Notes: generated from the letters alone by a model not told the origin. A stretch of 30,145 nt of DNA from JAUVKA01 sp964465145 (GCA_964465145.1 CAYXJR010000054.1:1-30145), one strand, 5' to 3'; positions 16,794 through 25,268 are shown, counted from the first letter of the stretch. A program made the numbers and translations.

Positions 16794-17000
16794 ATGAACA
16801 AGAGGCTTAAGCAAAAATACCAGGGGATAATACTTGGATATGGGATCATACCGGTCCCAACCGGGATCTTGAGAGCTGAAGTCATTAATTCTTTAAAGAT
16901 GAAATCCACAAGGGTTTGCCCGGAATGTCAGCATGAGGACTTTAGCAAGAATGCCAGGTATTGTGATCGCTGCGGATCGGAACTTAAGAATGAAGAATAA
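16794..17000 (+). CDS. Zinc-ribbon microprotein
   Basis: A 68-codon frame whose C-terminal third is a compact zinc ribbon: CPECQHEDFSKNARYCDRCG, i.e. CxxC-x13-CxxC with the usual CG ending, like the short zinc-ribbon domains often fused to membrane proteins. The first 35 residues look unstructured and less convincing. A second ATG at 16899 would give a 33-residue protein that is almost only the ribbon. No clear promoter or SD decides between them. It is followed closely by the promoter of the mutL operon. Function is unknown; a partner-binding or nucleic-acid-binding role is possible but unsupported. Confidence 0.5.
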   Translation: MNKRLKQKYQGIILGYGIIPVPTGILRAEVINSLKMKSTRVCPECQHEDFSKNARYCDRCGSELKNEE

Positions 17001-17022
17001 ACCCAAACTGCCGCTTTTTTGT

Positions 17023-17030
17023 TACCTTTG
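17023..17030 (+). promoter_or_regulatory. -7 element TACCTTTG of the mutL-rhomboid operon
   Basis: TACCTTTG followed by C is a textbook Bacteroidota -7 box. No TTG is found at the -33 position. Transcription would begin near 17037, downstream of the GTG at 17033 that would otherwise lengthen the next gene, and about 30 nt before the ATG at 17066. Confidence 0.55.
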
Positions 17031-17065
17031 CAGTGCAGGGCAAAGATCAAATATTTTCAACGATA

Positions 17066-17368
17066 ATGGCATTTTTAAAAATCGAAAAACCCAAGCAGTT
17101 CAATTACATCCCACGTTTCTACGATTCGGCCAAAGAAGATCTGGAGACCAGGATCAAAATGGTAGAAAATGAGCTCAAACGAGAGGAAACCGGGGAATAT
17201 ATGCCCAATCTTAAAGGGCAATTTCGAAAAAGGCATGAAGCCCTTTACGGCCCGGTATCCAAACCTAAGGGGCGCAGCCTTAGTCGCTGGTTTGTACTAA
17301 TCATATATGCCGTTTTGGTAGTAGCTATCATTTTCATGGTTTTGAACATACTTACTTATCTAAGTTAA
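17066..17368 (+). CDS. Small C-tail-anchored membrane protein
   Basis: A 100-residue protein beginning MAFLKIEKPKQFNYIPRFYD. The N-terminal part is soluble and charged, with a helical segment (KEDLETRIKMVENELKREE). A single membrane helix lies near the C-terminus (WFVLIIYAVLVVAIIFMVLN). The start was set at ATG 17066 rather than the in-frame GTG at 17033 because the promoter box at 17023-17030 places the transcript start after that GTG. Short proteins with this N-terminus are, from memory, conserved next to mutL in Bacteroidota, but I know of no assigned function. It ends 10 nt before mutL and heads the operon. Confidence 0.8.
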   Translation: MAFLKIEKPKQFNYIPRFYDSAKEDLETRIKMVENELKREETGEYMPNLKGQFRKRHEALYGPVSKPKGRSLSRWFVLIIYAVLVVAIIFMVLNILTYLS

Positions 17369-17378
17369 AAACCTTCTG

Positions 17379-19175
17379 ATGGCTGATATCATCCGAGTCT
17401 TATCTGACGCTGTGGCAAATCAGATTGCAGCCGGCGAGGTTATACAGCGTCCGGCCTCAGTAATAAAAGAACTGGTTGAAAACTCGGTTGATGCCGGGAG
17501 CGACAGAATTCAGGTAATTATCAGAGATGCCGGGAGATCTTTAATCCAGGTAGTTGATAATGGTTGCGGGATGTCGGCAAACGATGCACGACTAAGTTTA
17601 GAACGCCATGCTACATCCAAGATCCGTGAAACTGAAGACCTTTTTGCCATCCGCACAATGGGATTCCGGGGAGAAGCTCTGGCATCCATCGCCTCAATAT
17701 CCCAGGTGGAAATAAAAACAAGGAGGATGGAAGATGAAATGGGTACCAAAATAAATGTCGCCGGATCGGAGATTGAATTACAGGAACCCGCGGGATGCAA
17801 TGCAGGAACCTCTTTCTCAGTTAAAAATTTGTTTTACAACGTGCCTGCCCGCAGGAGGTTTTTGAAAACTACCAGCACCGAATTAAAACATATCATAACC
17901 GAATTCCAAAGAATAGCCCTGGCTCACCCGGAAATAGGACTTAACCTTAACCATAATCAAACAGAAATCTATAACCTTCCACCAGAAACCAGAAGGGAAA
18001 GAATCGTACATATCCTGGGCAATCATTTCAATCACAGCCTGGTACCTCTTGACACTAAAACAAGTATTGTTAATATTAGCGGATATATCGGTAAACCTGA
18101 AAAAGCAAAAAAAAACTACGGAGAGCAATTCTTTTTTGTCAACCATCGCTTCATACGCCATCCCTATTTTAATAAAGCAGTGATAAATGCATACGGCTCC
18201 CTGCTTCCCCCTGAAACATATCCATCCTACTTTATTTTTCTGGAAATTGACCCTTGCCATATAGATATTAATATTCATCCCACAAAAACTGAGGTCAAGT
18301 TTGATGATGAACAAGTAATTTTTCAAATGCTCCTCGCTTCGGTAAAGGAAGGTTTGGGACGGTTTAACATTACACCATCCCTGGATTTTAATCAGGAGGG
18401 GGCTATAGAAATTCCTATATTGCATAGAAAGGATTCATTCAATATGCCGGAAATTCAAATTGATCCGGAATACAATCCTTTTTCAACAGATCATCATAAT
18501 TTCGACAATTATGGTCATACCGGCCATAAAACCAACATAAACCAAAACTGGGAAAGCCTTTATGAAGGGATTAAGAATCCTGCTCCAGAGAATCTGGTTC
18601 CGGAAGATAGGAACAGCAGGACGCTGATACAGATAAGGCAAAAATACATTATCACCACAGTAAAATCAGGAATTCTAATGATCCATCAAGCCCGTGCACT
18701 CGAACGAATTCGCTATGAGGAGCTTTTAAAAACTATGCAGCAACCTGAAGGAGTGGGCCAAAAGAAACTTTTCCCGGTGCAGTTCGATTTGAATCCAGCA
18801 GACCTGGCTCTGCTAAAGGATATCCAAGCCGGCCTAAACCAGGTGGGATTTGATATTGAAGAATTTGGAGGAAACACAATAATAATCCATGCTATCCCGA
18901 TTGTTTTGGACGGACAAAATGCCAAGTCATTGCTGGAGAATCTCATAGATCATTATAAGCAGGAAACTTTAAATCTGGAAGCCGATATCCGGGAACAAGT
19001 AGTCCGGGGTATCGCCCGTGCTTCTTCAAAAATTTCGGGATCAGCCTTAGGACCCGAAGAAATGCAAAACATGATCGACCGTCTTTTTGCCTGCGAAACA
19101 CCCCAAATAACACCCGATGGCAAAAAAGTGCTGACGATCTTGCAGATGGCAGAGCTTGAAAAACGATTTTCCTGA
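17379..19175 (+). CDS. mutL: DNA mismatch repair protein MutL, degenerate endonuclease motif
   Basis: The ATPase linker that connects MutS mismatch recognition to strand processing. The N-terminal GHKL ATPase is intact: IAAGEVIQRPASVIKELVEN, VVDNGCGM, RHATSKI, and TMGFRGEALASIASIS. The C-terminal dimerisation domain is present, but the stretch aligning with the endonuclease motif DQHA(x)2E(x)4E reads HQARALERIRYE (436-447). The metal-binding Asp and His are His436 and Ala438, while both Glu (442, 447) remain. The usual later CPHGRP-like site reads TPDGKK. Either this MutL does not nick DNA or the site has moved. The length of 598 is slightly short. It is second in its operon, before two rhomboid genes. 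Confidence 0.96.
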   Translation: MADIIRVLSDAVANQIAAGEVIQRPASVIKELVENSVDAGSDRIQVIIRDAGRSLIQVVDNGCGMSANDARLSLERHATSKIRETEDLFAIRTMGFRGEALASIASISQVEIKTRRMEDEMGTKINVAGSEIELQEPAGCNAGTSFSVKNLFYNVPARRRFLKTTSTELKHIITEFQRIALAHPEIGLNLNHNQTEIYNLPPETRRERIVHILGNHFNHSLVPLDTKTSIVNISGYIGKPEKAKKNYGEQFFFVNHRFIRHPYFNKAVINAYGSLLPPETYPSYFIFLEIDPCHIDINIHPTKTEVKFDDEQVIFQMLLASVKEGLGRFNITPSLDFNQEGAIEIPILHRKDSFNMPEIQIDPEYNPFSTDHHNFDNYGHTGHKTNINQNWESLYEGIKNPAPENLVPEDRNSRTLIQIRQKYIITTVKSGILMIHQARALERIRYEELLKTMQQPEGVGQKKLFPVQFDLNPADLALLKDIQAGLNQVGFDIEEFGGNTIIIHAIPIVLDGQNAKSLLENLIDHYKQETLNLEADIREQVVRGIARASSKISGSALGPEEMQNMIDRLFACETPQITPDGKKVLTILQMAELEKRFS

Positions 19176-19236
19176 AATGGATCACTTTTTGATGGCCCTT
19201 CACATAATAAAAATTAATCACTAAAGAAAAGGATAA

Positions 19237-20058
19237 ATGCAACGATTTGGCGGAAGATTGGGTAATATACCACCGGCAGTACTTAACTTACTGATTATTA
19301 ACGTCCTTCTGTTTCTAATTACTTCATTGTTCCGCAGCCAGGGATTGAACCTGGAACGATGGCTGGCACTTTACTATCCGGGTTCTGACTTTTTCCGTCC
19401 TTATCAGCTAATCACCCACATGTTTATGCATGCCAATATCATGCATATATTCTTTAATATGTTCGCCTTGTGGATGTTCGGTCGTGTTCTTGAAGGAGTT
19501 TGGGGTGCCAGGCGATTCCTGGTTTACTACTTCGTTACTGGCCTGGGAGCTGCCGGATTGCATCTACTGGTTAGTTATATACAATTTGGCAACATTTCTA
19601 CCGAGGCTGCAGCAGCTATTAATACCCTTTCACCAGAAGTATTCGCCCAGTTTGTAAAAGATTATTTCCCAAAAGACCTGAGTCGCATATCTGACTTTCT
19701 GTCTGCATGGCTGAATGATCCATCTCATCCGGGATACATCAATGAGGCCACCAATTTCATCCAAACTTCCGTTTCACATAAGATAGATATCCCAACAGTG
19801 GGAGCCTCCGGAGCCATATTTGGTGTACTACTGGCTTTTGGGATGCTTTTCCCCAACACCCGGCTAATGCTAATTTTCCCTCCTATTCCAATAAAGGCTA
19901 AATGGTTTGTTATTGGTTATGGATTAATTGAACTTTATTCAGGAATCGCTAATAACCCCGGTGATAATGTTGCCCATTTTGCCCATCTTGGAGGCATGAT
20001 CTTTGGTTTTATTATGATAAAATACTGGAACAAAACTAACCCCAAACGGTTTTATTAA
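19237..20058 (+). CDS. Rhomboid-family intramembrane serine protease, copy 1
   Basis: A 273-residue multi-pass membrane protease. The L1/TM2 region has HMFMHANIMHIFFNMFALWM. The catalytic Ser191 is in GASGAIFG (GxSG) and the His is His250 in AHFAHLGGMIFGF. About 70 residues are inserted between the TM segments (about 116-186, rich in Ser, Asp and Pro), likely an extramembrane loop and longer than in minimal rhomboids. The substrate is unknown. The gene follows mutL by 61 nt and the second rhomboid starts 2 nt after its stop, so the two are surely co-expressed. Confidence 0.93.
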   Translation: MQRFGGRLGNIPPAVLNLLIINVLLFLITSLFRSQGLNLERWLALYYPGSDFFRPYQLITHMFMHANIMHIFFNMFALWMFGRVLEGVWGARRFLVYYFVTGLGAAGLHLLVSYIQFGNISTEAAAAINTLSPEVFAQFVKDYFPKDLSRISDFLSAWLNDPSHPGYINEATNFIQTSVSHKIDIPTVGASGAIFGVLLAFGMLFPNTRLMLIFPPIPIKAKWFVIGYGLIELYSGIANNPGDNVAHFAHLGGMIFGFIMIKYWNKTNPKRFY

Positions 20059-20060
20059 AA

Positions 20061-20954
20061 ATGAATATCGGAGAAGAAATTCGAAAGATTTTTAACCAGG
20101 GAACAAGCCTGACCAAGCTGATATTAATCAATCTTGGAGTATTTTTAATATTGAAGATACTAGGAGTATTCTTCTATCTCTTTCAAAATGACCTGGCAGA
20201 TTCAACCTTTATTAATTACCTGGCCCTGCCTGCTGATCTTTCAACACTGGCAAAACGCCCATGGACAATTCTGAGCTATATGTTCCTGCATTATGGCTTT
20301 TTCCATATTTTATTCAACATGCTGTGGCTATTTTGGTTTGGTAAAATCTTCCTGGAATACCTGGATCAAAAAAAGCTTCTTTCTATATATTTATTAGGGG
20401 GAATCTCAGGTGGTGCTCTGTTTATCCTCGCATATAACGTCTTTCCGGCATTTCAGCAATCCCTTCCCATTTCTGTTGCTTTGGGAGCTTCAGCAGCTGT
20501 GCTTGCCATCGTTATGACAATTTCTTTTTATGCCCCGGATTACCGTATTAACCTCATGTTTATCGGTCCGGTTAAGCTAAAGTACATTGCAATAGCAACC
20601 ATCATTATGGATATCCTGAGTATTCAAGGAGATAATGCAGGAGGACATATTGCCCATCTTGGTGGAGCCCTGTTCGGCTTCATATATGCCAGTCAGATTA
20701 AAAAAGGGAAAGATATATCACGTGGATTCAACCGATTGATGGACTGGGTGGTTACGGTTTTTAAACCCAGGCCCAAACTAAAAGTGGATTATAAACGTCC
20801 CAAGCATAAAACAGAAACCGATATTGAATATAGAACCAGGAAAGTCGAGGAACAAAAAGAGATTGACAGAATCCTCGAAAAGATCTCCAAATCAGGGTAT
20901 GAGGCCCTGAATAAAGAAGAAAAAGAAATACTTTTCCGGACATCCAATAAATAA
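20061..20954 (+). CDS. Rhomboid-family intramembrane serine protease, copy 2 with cytoplasmic tail
   Basis: A 297-residue rhomboid with a six-helix core. The LHYGFFHILFNMLWLFWFG segment precedes the catalytic Ser144 in LGASAAVLAI, where the usual GxSG is GxSA, and His199 in GGHIAHLGGALFG. The last 80 residues are hydrophilic and charged (RTRKVEEQKEIDRILEKISK, then GYEALNKEEKEILF), a soluble tail that I associate with DUF6576 in Bacteroidota rhomboids. The core differs clearly from copy 1 and lacks its loop insertion, so this is an old paralogue rather than a fresh duplication. Confidence 0.92.
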   Translation: MNIGEEIRKIFNQGTSLTKLILINLGVFLILKILGVFFYLFQNDLADSTFINYLALPADLSTLAKRPWTILSYMFLHYGFFHILFNMLWLFWFGKIFLEYLDQKKLLSIYLLGGISGGALFILAYNVFPAFQQSLPISVALGASAAVLAIVMTISFYAPDYRINLMFIGPVKLKYIAIATIIMDILSIQGDNAGGHIAHLGGALFGFIYASQIKKGKDISRGFNRLMDWVVTVFKPRPKLKVDYKRPKHKTETDIEYRTRKVEEQKEIDRILEKISKSGYEALNKEEKEILFRTSNK

Positions 20955-20975
20955 CCAAACTGGTTAGCAAGCTTT

Positions 20976-22082
20976 ATGCGTCGACTTTTAAAATGGGTAC
21001 TAAACATATTGACTCTGGTACTTGGTTTGCTGCTGGCAGGGGCATATACATCCCAGTTCCTTAATCCAGGTGTTTTTTGGCCTGTTTCCTTTTTAGGTTT
21101 GATTTTTCCAGTCGTTCTTGTTGGCAGCATTATTTTGCTGATTATTTTAGTTATTAATCGAAGTAAGGCCTCATTTATTATTTTGGGACTTCTACTTATT
21201 GGTTGGAATCCTATCCGAAAATCTTTCAATATTTTCTCAACGTCTCAGACTGTGGAAAACACACCTGGAGTGAGGATCATGAGTTATAATGTACGTATTT
21301 TTGACAATTTTAATTGGACAGGCCAGGAAAATAGTGGTCAGAAGCTACTGGATTTTGTTGCTGAGCGGAAGCCTGACATCATCTGTTTTCAGGAATTCAT
21401 GGTCAAAAATACCGGGAACTTTGGTCTTGAGAGTATTACTCAAAAACTGGATTTCGCCCCCTATAAGCACATAAAATATATTTATGAGGGCAGCAAAAAT
21501 AAAGTGGGGCTTGCCATCTTTTCAAAGTACCCAATAATTCATACCGGCAGCAAATACCTTTCTGATCACGACCAGCTTTACATTTATGCAGATATAAAGA
21601 TTAAGGAGGATACGATTCGTATTGTAAACAACTACCTGGAATCCAACCGCTTCAGCCAGAAACAGATAAACCTGATTGACAGCATTACCTCCAAAAGCCC
21701 AAAAGAGAAAAAAAACGAATATCTGGGAATCATCCGGAATATGAAATCAGCATATATCAAGCGGGCCGAACAGGCAAACCATATACATGATGAAATACTC
21801 CTTTCCCCCCACCCCGTAATTGTAACTGGCGATTTTAACGATACTCCGGTCAGCTATTCCTACCAAACGATTTCAAAGGGTTTGAAGGATGCTTTTGTTT
21901 CCTCGGGGCAAGGATTGGGTGCTACATACTGGCAGTTTATCCTTCCTTTGCGAATCGATTATTTACTGCATGGTCCCGAAATTTTATCATCAGAATTTAC
22001 CACCCATGATGTTCGATTTTCTGATCACCGTCCGATTGAGGCAACCTTCTGGATTAATGGATTAAAAGGGGAGAGAAGATAA
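20976..22082 (+). CDS. Membrane-anchored endonuclease/exonuclease/phosphatase-family protein
   Basis: A 368-residue protein. Two to three hydrophobic helices at 5-75 anchor it, and the remainder is an EEP-fold hydrolase: RIMSYNVRIFD (Asn105), DIICFQEF (Glu140), VTGDFNDTP (Asp286, Asn288) and FSDHRPIEATF (Asp350, His351). These are the metal and catalytic residues of the fold. The position usually NHL in this group reads NYL (residues 219-221), a possible change at a phosphate-contacting His. The substrate could be nucleic acid, a phosphoinositide-like lipid or another phosphodiester. It is the last gene of the mutL operon, 21 nt after rhomboid 2. Its 3' end overlaps the convergent dehydratase gene by 21 bp. 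Confidence 0.9.
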   Translation: MRRLLKWVLNILTLVLGLLLAGAYTSQFLNPGVFWPVSFLGLIFPVVLVGSIILLIILVINRSKASFIILGLLLIGWNPIRKSFNIFSTSQTVENTPGVRIMSYNVRIFDNFNWTGQENSGQKLLDFVAERKPDIICFQEFMVKNTGNFGLESITQKLDFAPYKHIKYIYEGSKNKVGLAIFSKYPIIHTGSKYLSDHDQLYIYADIKIKEDTIRIVNNYLESNRFSQKQINLIDSITSKSPKEKKNEYLGIIRNMKSAYIKRAEQANHIHDEILLSPHPVIVTGDFNDTPVSYSYQTISKGLKDAFVSSGQGLGATYWQFILPLRIDYLLHGPEILSSEFTTHDVRFSDHRPIEATFWINGLKGERR

Positions 22083-23012
22083 TTCCACATTCCCACCTGA
22101 AAGAATTATTCCAATCCTTTTTCCTTCCCAGCCGCCCGGGTTTTGCATAAGGGCTCCCAAAGGAACCGCTGATGAAGGTTCAATAATGATTTTCATCCTC
22201 TCCCATGTCAGGCGCATAGCCTTCAAAAGATTCTCCTCGCTGCACAGGCATATTTTATCAACATGTTGACTTATTGCCTTGAATGTCAGATCACCCAAGG
22301 ATGTTAGCAAGCCATCCGCTATAGTTTGCGGATGCTCTGAGGGAATAATTTTACCGGCCTGAAAAGATCGGTATGCATCGTCGGCACCGGAAGGCTCACC
22401 AGCCCAAACCTGGATGTTATGATCAATCCCTTTTGCACAAATTGCCGTTCCACTGAGCAGGCCCCCTCCTCCAACAGGAGCCATAACAATATCCAGATCT
22501 GGCACATGGGCCATTAATTCCAATGCCGCAGTACCCTGCCCCGCTATAATATCAAATCTGTTATACGGATGAATGAAAGTACATCCCGTTTCCCTGATTA
22601 CTTCCTCCATGGTTGATTCCCGGGCTGCCAGAGTGGGCTCACAGTAATAGATCCTGGCCCCATATCCGGCAACAGCTTTCTTTTTAACCTCAGGACTATT
22701 ATCAGGCATTACAATATATGCCGCCAGATTTTTCATGGCTGCAGCTTTTGCCAGAGCTGCGGCATGATTGCCGGAACTATGTGTACCCACCCCCCGGAGA
22801 GCCTCATCAGCTGATAACTGAAGGACAGCATTGGTCGCTCCACGGAATTTGAAGGCTCCAGCTTTTTGCAAATTTTCACACTTAAAGAAAAATTCCGCAC
22901 CCATAAATTCATTTACCAACTTTGATGTCAAAACCGGGGTTTGATGAATAAAGGGTTTAATGCGTTGATGGGCTTCTTTGATATCATAAAGCGTTGGAAG
23001 TAATAAATCCAT
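22062..23012 (-). CDS. PLP-dependent threonine/serine dehydratase family enzyme
   Basis: A 316-residue fold-type II PLP enzyme. Lys55 in AGAFKFRGA forms the Schiff base, HSSGNHAAALA (78-88) contacts the substrate carboxylate, and PVGGGGLLSG (179-188) binds the cofactor phosphate. No C-terminal ACT-like regulatory domain is present, so it resembles catabolic threonine ammonia-lyase or serine racemase rather than the allosteric biosynthetic IlvA. Products would be 2-oxobutanoate (from Thr) or pyruvate (from Ser). Which activity dominates cannot be read from sequence. It is a single-gene unit, divergent from dapD. Confidence 0.92.
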   Translation of the reverse strand: MDLLLPTLYDIKEAHQRIKPFIHQTPVLTSKLVNEFMGAEFFFKCENLQKAGAFKFRGATNAVLQLSADEALRGVGTHSSGNHAAALAKAAAMKNLAAYIVMPDNSPEVKKKAVAGYGARIYYCEPTLAARESTMEEVIRETGCTFIHPYNRFDIIAGQGTAALELMAHVPDLDIVMAPVGGGGLLSGTAICAKGIDHNIQVWAGEPSGADDAYRSFQAGKIIPSEHPQTIADGLLTSLGDLTFKAISQHVDKICLCSEENLLKAMRLTWERMKIIIEPSSAVPLGALMQNPGGWEGKRIGIILSGGNVELSSLPF

Positions 23013-23041
23013 GGAATTATTGGTTTTAACAGGACAGATAC

Positions 23042-23049
23042 CAAAGTTA
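23042..23049 (-). promoter_or_regulatory. -7 element TAACTTTG of the dehydratase gene
   Basis: On the minus strand TAACTTTG fits TAnnTTTG, 29 nt before the ATG at 23012. No TTG occurs at the -33 spacing. Confidence 0.4.
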
Positions 23050-23070
23050 AAAAATTACAGGTAATCCACC

Positions 23071-23078
23071 TATCTTTA
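23071..23078 (+). promoter_or_regulatory. Near-consensus -7 element TATCTTTA of dapD
   Basis: TATCTTTA differs from TAnnTTTG only at the last base and lies 21 nt before the dapD ATG. No TTG is found at the usual spacing. It is weak support, but it is the best candidate in the 87-nt divergent gap. Confidence 0.3.
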
Positions 23079-23099
23079 TGGCACAAACAGAAATCAGGT

Positions 23100-23915
23100 A
23101 TGGAACATCTCCGTAAGATTATTGAAGAAGCCTGGATGGACAGGTCATTATTAAATAATATAAAAACCATTTCGGCGATTGAAGAGCTGATTGAAATGCT
23201 GGACCTCGGGAAAGTTCGTGTCGCCGAACCGATAGAGGATGGCTGGAAGGTGAATGAATGGGTAAAGAAGGGAGTTATCCTGTATTTTCCTATTCGTAAA
23301 ATGGAAACTTTCGAAGCTGGTCCATTAGAATTCCACGACAAAATCCCTCTGAAAAAGAATTACCAGGAGCTTGGCATACGTGTTGTCCCACATGCAGTAG
23401 CCAGATATGGAGCCTATATTTCTTCGGGAGTTATATTGATGCCCTCTTATGTGAATATTGGGGCCTACATTGAGGAAGGAACTATGGTAGACACCTGGGC
23501 CACCGTGGGTTCCTGCGCCCAGATTGGGAAGCATGTACATCTTAGCGGCGGTGTTGGGATTGGTGGTGTACTTGAGCCCGTACAAGCTGCCCCAGTTATC
23601 ATTGAAGACAATGCCTTTATTGGTTCCCGTTGTATTATTGTTGAGGGCGCCAGGGTAGGCAGGGAAGCAGTTCTTGGTGCCAATGTAGTCGTAACAGGTT
23701 CTACCCGGATCATTGACGTAAGCGGAAATGAGCCAAAGGAATACAAAGGCTATATCCCGCCCCGGAGCGTGGTAATCCCTGGTTCATTTCCAAAAAAATT
23801 CAATGCCGGGAAATACAATGTTCCTTGTGCCCTGATTATTGGTCAGAGAAAACCCTCAACAGATAAAAAAACCTCGCTGAATAATGCCCTGCGGGAATAT
23901 GATGTATCTTTTTAG
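23100..23915 (+). CDS. dapD: 2,3,4,5-tetrahydropyridine-2,6-dicarboxylate N-succinyltransferase
   Basis: Succinyl-CoA-dependent step of the succinylase branch of lysine/diaminopimelate synthesis. The 271-residue protein has the DapD order: a helical N-terminus; VRVAEPIEDGWKVNEWVKKG; then a left-handed beta-helix (about 95-210) with hexapeptide-like repeats such as IGAYIEEGTMVDTWATVGSC, GSRCIIVEGARVG and GANVVVTGSTRI. The C-terminal part contains KEYKGYIPPRSVVIPG. Length and start are normal for the family. It heads a three-gene plus-strand run with a glycosyltransferase 14 nt downstream. Confidence 0.97.
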   Translation: MEHLRKIIEEAWMDRSLLNNIKTISAIEELIEMLDLGKVRVAEPIEDGWKVNEWVKKGVILYFPIRKMETFEAGPLEFHDKIPLKKNYQELGIRVVPHAVARYGAYISSGVILMPSYVNIGAYIEEGTMVDTWATVGSCAQIGKHVHLSGGVGIGGVLEPVQAAPVIIEDNAFIGSRCIIVEGARVGREAVLGANVVVTGSTRIIDVSGNEPKEYKGYIPPRSVVIPGSFPKKFNAGKYNVPCALIIGQRKPSTDKKTSLNNALREYDVSF

Positions 23916-23929
23916 AGACAAAACCTGAC

Positions 23930-24700
23930 ATGATCCCCCTATCCGTTGTAATAATTTCGTTCAATGAGGAGAAGGACATCGGCCGATGCCTGGAATCGGT
24001 AAAGGAAGTTGCTGACGAAATTCTGGTTGTCGATTCTCTTTCTACCGATAGCACGCCTGAAGTTTGCCAGTCATTCGGGGTCAGGTTCATATCCCATACT
24101 TTTGAGGGCTATGTCAATCAAAAAAACTTTGCCCTCAAGGAGGCAAAATATGATCATGTGCTTTCACTTGATGCAGACGAAGCTCTCTCTGAACCATTGA
24201 AAAAGGTGATCATAGATATCAAGAACAACTGGGAATATGATGGTTATATATTCAATCGGCGCAACAGATACTGTGGCAAATGGATGAGGTTCACCACCCT
24301 GTATCCCGACCGCAAATTACGATTGTTTGATCGGCGCAAGGCTCAATGGGCAGGGTATGATCCTCATGATCAGGTGAAAATGGCTACAGGATCTTCAGTA
24401 ATGCGTATTCATGCAGACTTGTTGCACTGGGCCATGGAGGATCTTGAGGAACAAAAAAGGAAGACTTTGAATTTCGCTGAGATTGCAGCCCGGGCCTATG
24501 CTGATTCAGGCAAAAAACCATGGCCGGGTCAGGGCCTTATCCACGGTAGCTGGCGATTCTTTAGGGAGTATTTTTTTCAACTGGGAATTTTGGAAGGCAA
24601 GCATGGAATCCGGATCGCCTGGTATTCAGCCAGATATGCGTATCTAAAATACACGCTTTTAAAAAAGATTATAAGTCATGGCGACAAACCCTCCGATTGA
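23930..24700 (+). CDS. Family 2 glycosyltransferase (WaaE/KdtX/LgtF-like)
   Basis: A 256-residue GT-A enzyme without membrane helices. The N-terminal strand is LSVVIISFNEEKDIGRCLES, with the nucleotide-sugar loop LVVDSLSTDST (32-42) and the metal-binding DADEAL (81-86). The middle FNRRNRYCGKWMRFTTLYPD followed by KLRLFDRRKAQWAGYDPHD is characteristic of the WaaE/KdtX/LgtF group that adds a glucose-like residue to the LPS inner core. LPS core assembly at the inner membrane is therefore the most likely role; the sugar is not determined. It overlaps tsaC by 23 bp. Confidence 0.92.
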   Translation: MIPLSVVIISFNEEKDIGRCLESVKEVADEILVVDSLSTDSTPEVCQSFGVRFISHTFEGYVNQKNFALKEAKYDHVLSLDADEALSEPLKKVIIDIKNNWEYDGYIFNRRNRYCGKWMRFTTLYPDRKLRLFDRRKAQWAGYDPHDQVKMATGSSVMRIHADLLHWAMEDLEEQKRKTLNFAEIAARAYADSGKKPWPGQGLIHGSWRFFREYFFQLGILEGKHGIRIAWYSARYAYLKYTLLKKIISHGDKPSD

Positions 24701-25268
24701 AGAAATCCAGGCCTGTGTTAAAACTCTCAGAGAAGGAGGCCTGATTCTCTACCCTACCGATACAGTCTGGGGAATAGGTTGCGATGCGGTGAATAACGAG
24801 GCTGTTAATAAAATATTCTCCCTAAAAAAGAGAGAGGCTGGGAAAAGCATGCTCATCCTGGCCTCCGACATAAACATGGTAAGCCGTTATGTCATGGGGC
24901 TGCCGGAAATTGCTGTAGAACTTTTCGACAATGCAACAACGCCTTTAACTCTAATTCTTCCCGAAGCGGTTAATCTGGCCAGGGATGTACCTGCCAGCGA
25001 CCAGAGCGTAGGTATAAGAATCCCACATGATGCTTTTTGCCTGGAGGTATTAAAAACATTCCGTCGTCCGATCGTCTCGACCTCAGCAAATTTCTCTGGA
25101 GAACCAAGTCCTTCATGGTTCGGAGAAATTAATCCGGTTTTAATAGAAAAAATGGATTTTGTTGTTAAGTGGAAACGAGAAGATCATTCAAGACACCTTC
25201 CCTCCTCAATAATCAGAATAAATACCGACGGAAGTTTTAGAATTATCAGGTTGGGCGGGGCTAATTAA
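24678..25268 (+). CDS. tsaC: L-threonylcarbamoyladenylate synthase
   Basis: Makes threonylcarbamoyl-AMP from threonine, bicarbonate and ATP for the t6A37 modification of ANN-decoding tRNAs. The 196-residue YrdC-domain protein shows LYPTDTVWGIGCDA (24-37), the basic nucleotide-binding segment FSLKKREAGKSMLILA, SVGIRIPHD, and STSANFSGEPSP. There is no C-terminal Sua5 domain, so it is the short TsaC/YwlC type. The start ATG lies inside the end of the glycosyltransferase gene. Its stop overlaps the rimM stop by 8 bp in a convergent arrangement. Confidence 0.95.
   Translation: MATNPPIEEIQACVKTLREGGLILYPTDTVWGIGCDAVNNEAVNKIFSLKKREAGKSMLILASDINMVSRYVMGLPEIAVELFDNATTPLTLILPEAVNLARDVPASDQSVGIRIPHDAFCLEVLKTFRRPIVSTSANFSGEPSPSWFGEINPVLIEKMDFVVKWKREDHSRHLPSSIIRINTDGSFRIIRLGGAN

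Noticed and set aside
17033..17065. GTG start for the tail-anchored protein ahead of mutL
   Set aside because: The -7 box at 17023-17030 puts the transcript start after this GTG, and the ATG at 17066 begins the conserved-looking MAFLKIEKPK.
17883..18425. 180-codon minus-strand open frame
   Set aside because: Fully antisense to mutL with no promoter or recognisable domain.
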